Assembly: GCA_964568655.1 (NCBI GenBank)
Contig: CAZMRG010000173.1
Coordinates: 1-6,480 of the forward strand
DNA from: CAWFKW01 sp964568655
Lineage (GTDB): Bacteria > Bacteroidota > Ignavibacteria > Tepidaquicellales > OLB5
Length of the DNA stretch: 6,480 nt
Reading direction: 5' to 3'
This document shows, piece after piece, positions 1 through 4,616 of the stretch. The notes under the pieces are model-generated. The model did not search any database and was not told where the DNA came from. It saw only the letters and a list, made by a program, of their open reading frames with translations. Position numbers and translations under genes: made by a program. Position 1 is the stretch's first letter. Every line of letters begins with the position of its first letter.

Positions 1-1
1 A

Positions 2-130
2 AATCAGGATTTAAGACCCGGCAATTATGAGGTTGAATGGAACGCTTCAAACTATTCAAGCGGCGTATATTTTTATAAAATAACAGCGGGGGATTTTACT
101 GAAATTAAAAAAATGGTTTTGGTCAAATAA
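2..130 (+). CDS. C-terminal end of a T9SS-sorted secreted protein (5' partial)
   Basis: The frame starting at base 2 is open from the left edge to a TAA at 128-130, giving 42 residues. The segment reads LRPGNYEVEWNAS, then SSGVYFYKITAG, then a basic end, KKMVLVK. This is the last half of a type A Por-secretion/T9SS sorting domain: the G-Y-x-V-x-W strand, the (S/P)SG-x-Y-F-Y strand and the final KKM-x-L-x-K are family hallmarks. It aligns without gaps to the last residues of the complete protein at 879-2450 (GTYFYRIIAGD...KKMELIK). By family knowledge, such domains direct export across the outer membrane and are removed or exchanged for an anchor. The functional N-terminal part lies outside the window, so its activity cannot be stated. 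No terminator follows; the next gene begins 34 nt downstream. Confidence 0.9.
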   Translation, partial: NQDLRPGNYEVEWNASNYSSGVYFYKITAGDFTEIKKMVLVK

Positions 131-151
131 TCCGGCAGGACTTTTAAAAAT

Positions 152-157
152 AAGGAG
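152..157 (+). promoter_or_regulatory. Ribosome binding site deciding a TTG start
   Basis: AAGGAG lies 7 nt before a TTG codon at 165. There is no ATG near the start of this frame and the homologous part of the protein begins almost at once, so this site supports TTG initiation. Confidence 0.8.
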
Positions 158-164
158 AATTAAA

Positions 165-605
165 TTGGAAAGTCTGATTGACGTTCAGAACAAAACTGAA
201 ATAATAAACAGGATAAATAAACTCACGCCCGAATCAAAACCACTCTGGGGCAAAATGTCGGTTTCGAAAATGATGGCGCATTGCGTTGAAGCTATGCGTT
301 CAGCATATGGAGAAACCAGGCTGAAGCGTGCGTTTATGGGAAAAATATTCGGCGGCATGGCTAAAAGATCATTGTTGAGCGATAAACCGATCAAGCAGGG
401 ACTGCCAACCGACAAGAACTTTATTATTAAAGATGAAAAGAATTTTGATGAAGAGAAAAACATGCTCATAGATTATGTAAAAAAATTTGACGTAAAAGTT
501 GTTGCAAATAATTCTCACCCGTTTTTCGGAATCATGTCAGCCGATGAGTGGGATAAAATTACAGCAAAACATCTTGACCATCACCTGAGGCAATTCGGAG
601 TTTAA
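165..605 (+). CDS. DUF1569 family protein (DinB-like fold)
   Basis: This 146-residue cytoplasmic protein has no signal peptide or membrane segment. Residues 13-45 read as the DUF1569 N-terminus (INKLTPESKPLWGKMSVSKM, then MAHCVEAMRSA), and the C-terminal part contains HPFFG (118-122) and KHLDHHLRQFGV (135-146). The DinB-like superfamily is a four-helix bundle that often binds a metal through three histidines. H39 in the first helix, H118, and H136/H139/H140 at the end are the visible candidates; which of them bind metal is inferred. Length is normal for the family, so the gene looks intact. Its biochemical role is unknown; some relatives are thiol-dependent transferases, but nothing here fixes a substrate. 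The start is TTG with a good SD. It may be co-transcribed with the upstream T9SS gene, since only 34 nt separate them. No terminator hairpin with a U-tract follows. Confidence 0.85.
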   Translation: MESLIDVQNKTEIINRINKLTPESKPLWGKMSVSKMMAHCVEAMRSAYGETRLKRAFMGKIFGGMAKRSLLSDKPIKQGLPTDKNFIIKDEKNFDEEKNMLIDYVKKFDVKVVANNSHPFFGIMSADEWDKITAKHLDHHLRQFGV

Positions 606-699
606 TGAACGTATAACGCTTCCGGCATAACCAGCTTAACCCGCAGAAATGCGCCACTTATCACCTAAAAAATTCATTCATCGGTAAAAAATAGAGCCG

Positions 700-725
700 C
701 TAGTTTAGAATGATAACTAGTTTAG
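700..725. repeat. Short direct and inverted repeat in the gap before the Asp-box gene
   Basis: CTAGTTTAG occurs at 700-708 and again at 717-725 (period 17). In addition, CTAGTT (700-705) is the reverse complement of AACTAG (715-720), forming a 6-bp dyad with a 9-nt spacer. Immediately after, AGTGTAT (724-730) can pair with ATATACT (737-743), with one G-U. The region is AT-rich, so some of this may be chance. It could be an operator or simply low-complexity sequence. Confidence 0.35.
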
Positions 726-789
726 TGTATAAATGCATATACTATTAAACGGGTATGTATTATACGGTTTACAGCTACCATATTTGTTG

Positions 790-821
790 TACCTTATTCA
801 AACATATGTTTTACCTTATTC
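790..821. promoter_or_regulatory. Direct repeat flanking a perfect palindrome, possible operator
   Basis: TACCTTATTC occurs at 790-799 and 812-821, and the 12 bases exactly between them (800-811) are the perfect palindrome AAACATATGTTT. The repeat period is 22 bp, about two helical turns, so both copies would face the same side of the DNA. The module ends 57 nt before the ATG of the Asp-box gene. That geometry would suit binding of a dimeric or tandem regulator; this is inference, and no regulator family was recognised. I found no clear promoter in the gap around it. Confidence 0.4.
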
Positions 822-841
822 TCTGTTGCCAATTTACTGTA

Positions 842-854
842 GATGCTTTGCATC
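842..854 (+). other. Small hairpin in the leader of the Asp-box gene
   Basis: GATGC (842-846), loop TTT and GCATC (850-854) form a perfect 5-bp stem ending 24 nt before the ATG at 879. No T-run follows, so it is not an intrinsic terminator. Its stem sequence is the same GATGC/GCATC core found in the two terminators at 2523 and 3383, which may be coincidence. Confidence 0.35.
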
Positions 855-878
855 AAATAATTCACCAAAAAAGGTAAA

Positions 879-2450
879 ATGAAAAAGCTTATACTCATCT
901 TCTTTCTGTTTTCAATATCAAACCATGTTTTTACACAATGGACATCCGGTCCAACATTAGCAAATCTGGGCCCAAATGGCAGTATTTCGGTTGCAAGTCC
1001 AACAGTAGCATGGGTTGCGGGGAATTCAACGAATCCGGTCATTTACAAAACTACAAATTCAGGCGTCACATGGACATCTGTTCCGACAAACGGTATTAAT
1101 CCCAATGTAGGCATTTTCTGTATCTGGGGCATTAACGGAACCACAGCTTATTGCGGCGATGGAACGGGAAGCGCCAGCGTCTACAAAACAACGAATGGCG
1201 GAACTACATGGACGGTAGTATTTAATATTGGCGGCTCCACATCATTCTTCAACGGCGTAGTCTTCAGCAGGACCAACGCAAACTACGGCATTGCCCAGTG
1301 CGATCCACCGGCAGGGCCCGGTACGGTTTCTTACCTGCAAAAGACAACAAACGGCGGAACCAGCTGGACATTATTGAATCCCCCGGGGTACCCTGGACTT
1401 TTATCTTCACAGCACTCGCCGTTCATTATTGATAATAATTTTTTCGGATACGCAGCGGATAATAACGGAATCGTATTTATAACCACTAACGGCGGAACCA
1501 CGTGGACAAATTCTTATGTAGGCAGAAGCGGGTTTGTAAGCGGCCTTACATTTAAGGCCGATAAACTCAATGGCTTTGCCGCTGTCAGCTCCGGCGGCCT
1601 TTCAAAAACGACTAACGGAGGAGTAACATGGACGCCTATCAGCGTAAGCGGTATAGACGGAGTGTTTTTATCTTATGTTTACTGGATACCCGGAACAAAT
1701 ACTGTATATGCAAGCTCTGAGGGCGGAGGAATAAAGAAATCAACAGACGGAGGCTCTACATGGCTTTCGGAGAATATACTCGGACAGACCGATATAATGC
1801 ACATGGACTTTGTTTATTCCGGCGGTTTGGTTTACGCATATGCCATTACTGCAGCCGGCTTAACTTTATTTGGTTCAGAATCTCCTCTGCCGGTTCAATT
1901 GTCGTTCTTTAATTACGCGGAGCAAGAAAACAGCGTTACCCTGAAATGGCAAACAGCGCTGGAGATCAACAATTCTGGATTTGAGGTCGACCGTAAAGCC
2001 GTAAATGGCGATTGGATAAAGATAGGTTTTGTTAACGGTAACGGAAACATATCAACGCCGTCAATATACAGGTATGAAGATAAGAACCTGCAAAAAGGGA
2101 TTTACGCATACAAACTGAAGCAAATAGATTACAATGGAGATTTCGAATACTTTAACCTGGGTTCTGATGTAACTATTGCGCCGCCGCAGACTTATAAGGT
2201 TTCGCAGAATTATCCCAACCCGTTTAATCCGGAAACGGATATTAATTTCAATATACCGGTTGACGGCAAGGTAAGCATAAAAGTATATGATATTAAGGGC
2301 GGAGTAGTTGCAACGCTTGCGGATGGGATAATGACCGCGGGATATCATTCGGTAACTTTTGACGGAACAAATCTGCCTAGCGGAACTTACTTCTACAGAA
2401 TCATCGCCGGAGATTTGCGCGAAACAAAAAAAATGGAGCTTATAAAATAA
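879..2450 (+). CDS. Secreted Asp-box (BNR/YCF48-like) beta-propeller protein with T9SS sorting domain
   Basis: This 523-residue protein has a signal peptide at 1-20 (MKK, a hydrophobic run, then VFTQ before W21). Six Asp-box motifs of the (S/T)TxxGxTW type begin at residues 58, 104, 156, 202, 244 and 288. Their 42-52 residue spacing is what successive beta-propeller blades give. Residues 337-433 form an FN3-like linker (LPVQLSFFNY, VTLKWQTALEINNSGFEVDR, YKLKQIDYNGDFEY) commonly seen before sorting domains. Residues 444-523 are a type A T9SS sorting domain starting NYPNPFNPETDI and ending KKMELIK. It should be exported by Sec and then T9SS to the surface or medium. Asp-boxes occur in sialidases, Vps10-like and YCF48-like proteins, but they are structural; I see no sialidase catalytic arginine set, so no enzyme activity is claimed. 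The start has a short weak SD (AAGG at 871-874). Terminators follow. Confidence 0.9.
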   Translation: MKKLILIFFLFSISNHVFTQWTSGPTLANLGPNGSISVASPTVAWVAGNSTNPVIYKTTNSGVTWTSVPTNGINPNVGIFCIWGINGTTAYCGDGTGSASVYKTTNGGTTWTVVFNIGGSTSFFNGVVFSRTNANYGIAQCDPPAGPGTVSYLQKTTNGGTSWTLLNPPGYPGLLSSQHSPFIIDNNFFGYAADNNGIVFITTNGGTTWTNSYVGRSGFVSGLTFKADKLNGFAAVSSGGLSKTTNGGVTWTPISVSGIDGVFLSYVYWIPGTNTVYASSEGGGIKKSTDGGSTWLSENILGQTDIMHMDFVYSGGLVYAYAITAAGLTLFGSESPLPVQLSFFNYAEQENSVTLKWQTALEINNSGFEVDRKAVNGDWIKIGFVNGNGNISTPSIYRYEDKNLQKGIYAYKLKQIDYNGDFEYFNLGSDVTIAPPQTYKVSQNYPNPFNPETDINFNIPVDGKVSIKVYDIKGGVVATLADGIMTAGYHSVTFDGTNLPSGTYFYRIIAGDLRETKKMELIK

Positions 2451-2471
2451 TCAAAGTATTCTATAGGGCTC

Positions 2472-2489
2472 CCCGTCTTCCGGGACGGG
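2472..2489 (+). repeat. GC-rich intergenic hairpin, possible REP-like element
   Basis: CCCGTC (2472-2477), loop TTCCGG and GACGGG (2484-2489) form a 6-bp all-Watson-Crick stem, followed by CGGACAGG. It sits 21 nt after the stop of the Asp-box gene inside otherwise AT-rich DNA and has no T-run, so it is not the terminator; that lies 33 nt further on. The high GC and position suggest an interspersed palindromic repeat or a 3' mRNA-protecting stem. Only one copy is present here, so repeat status is unproven. Confidence 0.45.
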
Positions 2490-2522
2490 CGGACAGGTTA
2501 GGGAAATTTTAAAAATAAATTT

Positions 2523-2552
2523 AAAGAGATGCATTAAATGCATCTCTTTTTT
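2523..2552 (+). terminator. Rho-independent terminator of the Asp-box gene
   Basis: AAAGAGATGCA (2523-2533) pairs perfectly with TGCATCTCTTT (2539-2549) as an 11-bp stem with the 5-nt loop TTAAA, and a run of six T ends at 2552. It lies 72 nt after the stop codon. It closely resembles the terminator at 3383-3412. Confidence 0.9.
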
Positions 2553-2606
2553 AATTTACCTCATCTTGCTCTATAAATTAAACCGCTGAAAATTAATTAT
2601 TATTCA

Positions 2607-2643
2607 TATGACGATTTTGTCAGAATGCGGGCAAAATGTCATA
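2607..2643. promoter_or_regulatory. Dyad upstream of the sigma-54-like promoter, possible enhancer site
   Basis: TATGACGATTTTG (2607-2619) and CAAAATGTCATA (2632-2643) are reverse complements except for one extra G (2613) in the left arm; the spacer is 12 nt. The dyad centre is about 77 bp upstream of the transcription start predicted from the -24/-12 element, where bacterial enhancer-binding proteins often bind. The assignment to such an activator is inference; a repressor site is also possible. Confidence 0.45.
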
Positions 2644-2676
2644 CATTAAACAGTCTAAGTAACTGTAAAAGAGCTT

Positions 2677-2692
2677 TGGCACAGTACTTGTA
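2677..2692 (+). promoter_or_regulatory. Sigma-54-like -24/-12 promoter
   Basis: TGGCACAGTACTTGTA matches the RpoN consensus TGGCAC-R-N4-TTGC-W at every specified position except one: the -12 C is T (TTGT in place of TTGC). The -24 GG is at 2678-2679 and spacing to the -12 element is exact. This predicts transcription from about 2703, giving a 34-nt leader that carries the strong RBS of the beta-barrel gene. The departure at -12 affects a normally conserved base, so activity may be weak or the match fortuitous. The dyad at 2607-2643 strengthens the case. Confidence 0.5.
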
Positions 2693-2721
2693 CTTCATTT
2701 ATCATCTGCTCTAAAAATTTA

Positions 2722-2734
2722 AAAGGAGATGATC
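2722..2734 (+). promoter_or_regulatory. Unusually extended Shine-Dalgarno sequence
   Basis: AAAGGAGATGATC matches the complement of the usual bacterial 16S rRNA 3' end (AAAGGAGGTGATC) at 12 of 13 positions. The GGAG core ends 8 nt before the ATG at 2737. Other genes in this window have short or no SD, so this is exceptional locally and predicts high translation. Confidence 0.8.
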
Positions 2735-2736
2735 AA

Positions 2737-3351
2737 ATGAGAGCATTAAAGCAAATTTCAATATTTTTGCTATTTGTTCTGGGACTCAGTAATTTTTGTT
2801 ATTCTCAAACCGTTACATATGTAAAGAAACCGCTTAGGAAACAATTTCCTCAGTTCATGCTCAGTCCATATGGAGGAGCAATATTCCCATTGCCCAAGAT
2901 AATGAATGAGAACTTTAAACCGGGCGGTAATTTCGGGATTGACGCCGCGTATAGGGTTAACAGAGAAGTTGCTCTTTACGGAAAATTCAGTTATTTTTTT
3001 ATGTCCTCAAAAATTACAGGCGCGCCGGTTGGAAGTTATATGGAGTTTTCGGCAGGCCCAAGATACTATTTTACTCACCCCAAACTGAATTCAGAATTAT
3101 TCTTTGAAGGCGGCGTAGGCGCTTATAACTTCAGGCAAAAAAGTTATGTTAACCCGGGTGACTCTACCGGCGCGACTATCTCGCAGATCAATAACACAAG
3201 GCCGGGAATAAACGGAGGTATCGGCGCAACCCTTGGGCTAAGCAAGGCGATTGATATATTGGTGAAAAGTGATTATCACGTTATATTCACGCCGAACGGA
3301 TCAACAAGCTTTTTGACTGTAGGCGCAGGCTTTGATTTCAGATTCAGATAA
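2737..3351 (+). CDS. Small outer-membrane beta-barrel protein (OmpA/OmpX-like porin family)
   Basis: This 204-residue protein has a signal peptide at about 1-23 (basic MRALK, a hydrophobic core, CYS before Q24). The mature part has alternating hydrophobic and aromatic strands, which I count at about 40-50, 63-73, 76-88, 99-112, 117-130, 156-168, 170-182 and 189-202. Eight strands suit an OmpX/OmpA-type barrel, and the chain ends in GFDFRFR, an aromatic-rich last strand of the kind recognised by the BAM complex. It probably resides in the outer membrane; whether it is a pore, adhesin or structural protein cannot be told. The start is set by the 12/13 SD match. It is a single-gene unit between two similar terminators, with a sigma-54-like promoter upstream, suggesting conditional but strong expression. 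Strand borders are by eye. Confidence 0.8.
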   Translation: MRALKQISIFLLFVLGLSNFCYSQTVTYVKKPLRKQFPQFMLSPYGGAIFPLPKIMNENFKPGGNFGIDAAYRVNREVALYGKFSYFFMSSKITGAPVGSYMEFSAGPRYYFTHPKLNSELFFEGGVGAYNFRQKSYVNPGDSTGATISQINNTRPGINGGIGATLGLSKAIDILVKSDYHVIFTPNGSTSFLTVGAGFDFRFR

Positions 3352-3382
3352 TACTTAACGAAAATATTTTAGAGTTAAATTT

Positions 3383-3412
3383 AAAGGGATGCATTGTTTT
3401 GCATCCCTTTTT
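3383..3412 (+). terminator. Rho-independent terminator of the beta-barrel gene
   Basis: AAAGGGATGCA (3383-3393) pairs perfectly with TGCATCCCTTT (3400-3410) as an 11-bp stem with loop TTGTTT, and five T end at 3412. It is a near-copy of the terminator at 2523-2552 with a compensated A-T to G-C change in the stem. It stands between convergent genes; read from the minus strand the T-run is short and interrupted (TTTAAATTT), so it may stop NmrA-gene transcripts less efficiently. Confidence 0.9.
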
Positions 3413-3451
3413 ATTGATTTCGATTAACGTTTCCCGGTTTTAATTTTATTA

Positions 3452-4399
3452 CTATAGCGGGATATGGCTTTTGTTGGCTGCAACCCACATTTCAAACGTC
3501 TGCAAACCGGGATTCAATGACTTACTCAATTCCAGATTACGCGACTCTTTGAAGTGATCTGAAAAATCACGATAGAATTGGAACATATTCCCAAGGTCTT
3601 CGGCTCCGGGAAATCCGAATCCCCGGTATACTTCAGGGGTAATTTCGTTGTAACTAATTTCTTTGCCAAGCTCTTTAGAAAAAACTTTTGCCATATCAGA
3701 AAGCGTTATGATATCGCCTGCGATCCCGATGGTTTTTCCAATAAACTCTTTTCCTTTTTTGAAAATGCCGTATGCGCATTTGCCAATATCTTCGGCAGCA
3801 ATCCCGGCTAGTTCTTTGTTACCCATTGGGAAAGTTATGGCAAGTTTTCCGTCGGGGCCCTTTTGGGGACCCATGCCAAAATAAATAAAGTTGTCCCAAT
3901 AGAAAGTAGTCAGCAGAAAAGTTGTCGGTACGCCCATATCGGTGAAGAAATGATTCGCTTCGCCCTTGGCGTCAAAGTGCGCGACTTTATAATTTCCCAT
4001 CAGGGTCGGCATACGGTTGTCGCTGAGCGGAACCCACTTACGTGTATCTTCAAGAGTCGACCATATTACATGCTTAACTCCTTCAGCCTTTGCAGCTTCA
4101 GCCATAATCTTCGCCTGAGCAAGTTCATTCTCAGGAGATAGGTCGGCCCAGAAAAAAGTTACGCAATATGCGCCGTGCGCGCCATTGAACGCTTTCTTAA
4201 CGCTTTCCAGGTCGTTGGTGTTTGCCTCAACAACTTCAGCTCCCAGAGCTTCAAGCGCTTTTGCTTTATCCGAGTTTTTATCTCTAGTTATAGCTCGAAC
4301 GGTGAATTCGCTGTTTGGGTCGTTAAGGATGGCGTGCGCCAGTCCGCCGCCCTGCGCGCCGGTCGAACCGGCTACGGCGATTATCTTTTTTTCAGGCAT
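3452..4399 (-). CDS. NmrA/HSCARG-like NAD(P)-binding Rossmann protein
   Basis: This 315-residue soluble protein is an atypical short-chain dehydrogenase. The dinucleotide-binding loop is GSTGAQGGGLA at 11-21 (the NmrA-type GxxGxxG), followed by a strand with VRAITRD at 34-40, whose arginines usually favour NADP(H). LGAEVVEANTNDLESVKKAF (52-71) and GVKHVIWSTLED (107-118) are typical NmrA family segments, and GNYKVAHFDAKGEANHF (135-151) holds the usual lysine region. Length is normal for NmrA/HSCARG proteins. Members may act as redox sensors of NADPH/NADP+ or as reductases of quinone-like substrates; nothing here decides between these. The ATG at 4399 is four residues before the first beta strand, so the start is sound despite lack of a clear SD. 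The gene is convergent with the beta-barrel gene and divergent from the GT-C-like gene, and looks monocistronic. Confidence 0.9.
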   Translation of the reverse strand: MPEKKIIAVAGSTGAQGGGLAHAILNDPNSEFTVRAITRDKNSDKAKALEALGAEVVEANTNDLESVKKAFNGAHGAYCVTFFWADLSPENELAQAKIMAEAAKAEGVKHVIWSTLEDTRKWVPLSDNRMPTLMGNYKVAHFDAKGEANHFFTDMGVPTTFLLTTFYWDNFIYFGMGPQKGPDGKLAITFPMGNKELAGIAAEDIGKCAYGIFKKGKEFIGKTIGIAGDIITLSDMAKVFSKELGKEISYNEITPEVYRGFGFPGAEDLGNMFQFYRDFSDHFKESRNLELSKSLNPGLQTFEMWVAANKSHIPL

Positions 4400-4431
4400 A
4401 ATGATGTTCGTTAGGTTTTTTGATTTATGAA

Positions 4432-4614
4432 TTATTTTAATATTGCGCCTGTACGGTTTTGTTTCAATGCAAATGTAAGAACATTTTTTGGAATTCCTCC
4501 GAAATAAACTTTGTGCTCCATACGACCCAGAGCATTTAGATTGTTTGAATTGTCTTTAAAATCTATATTTATTTTCAACGCCTGATTAAATTTTAAATTT
4601 CTTATGGCATACAT
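4432..4614 (-). pseudogene. Unrecognised 60-codon ORF, possible gene remnant
   Basis: On the minus strand an ATG at 4614 opens 60 codons to a TAA at 4432, ending 32 nt before the NmrA gene on the same strand. The product runs from MYAIRNLKF to QNRTGAILK and includes GRMEHKVYFGGIPKN. Codon choice looks like that of the neighbours, and the mix of charged and hydrophobic residues is protein-like. The frame stays open upstream to 4707, but that part overlaps the start of the membrane-protein gene and is low in quality. No SD precedes the ATG. It could be a small real gene, the C-terminal remnant of a decayed gene, or chance in a divergent intergenic region. I do not recognise a family. Confidence 0.3.
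4541..4569 (+). promoter_or_regulatory. Possible housekeeping promoter of the GT-C-like gene
   Basis: TTGTTT (4541-4546), a 17-nt spacer and TATATT (4564-4569) resemble a sigma-70 -35/-10 pair. Transcription would begin near 4576, about 40 nt before the TTG start. The -35 matches only at TTG and AT-rich DNA produces such matches easily; the same stretch also contains TTTG (4544-4547) and TATATTTA, loosely like a Bacteroidota promoter. Confidence 0.3.
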
Positions 4615-4616
4615 TT

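Noticed and set aside
185..469. 94-codon minus-strand ORF within the DUF1569 gene
   Set aside because: It is the antisense shadow of a well-supported gene, with no RBS and low-complexity Ser/Phe-rich translation.
606..660. Possible integron attC-like site after the DUF1569 gene (TATAACG and GCTTAAC, which fits RYYYAAC)
   Set aside because: No matching GTTRRRY partner is found downstream in the gap and no folded attC arms can be drawn. The only local structure is a 4-bp CGCA/TGCG stem with a GAAA loop (642-653), too small to call.
842..854. GATGC-TTT-GCATC hairpin as a third member of the terminator family
   Set aside because: It lacks the AAAG lead-in, the A/T closing pair inside the stem and any T-run; with only 5 bp the likeness may be chance.
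794..1042. 82-codon minus-strand ORF spanning the start of the Asp-box gene
   Set aside because: Overlaps the signal peptide coding region antisense, has no recognisable domain and no RBS.
879..1900. Repeated DNA of the AC(T/A)AA(T/C)GG(C/A)GG type as a possible tandem repeat or CRISPR-like array
   Set aside because: These are codons for the Asp-box motif TTNGGxTW; spacing of 42-52 codons follows the protein repeat and the intervening segments are coding.
3578..4430. Several plus-strand ORFs opposite the NmrA gene
   Set aside because: All are antisense to a gene with clear family motifs along its whole length; their translations are not protein-like.
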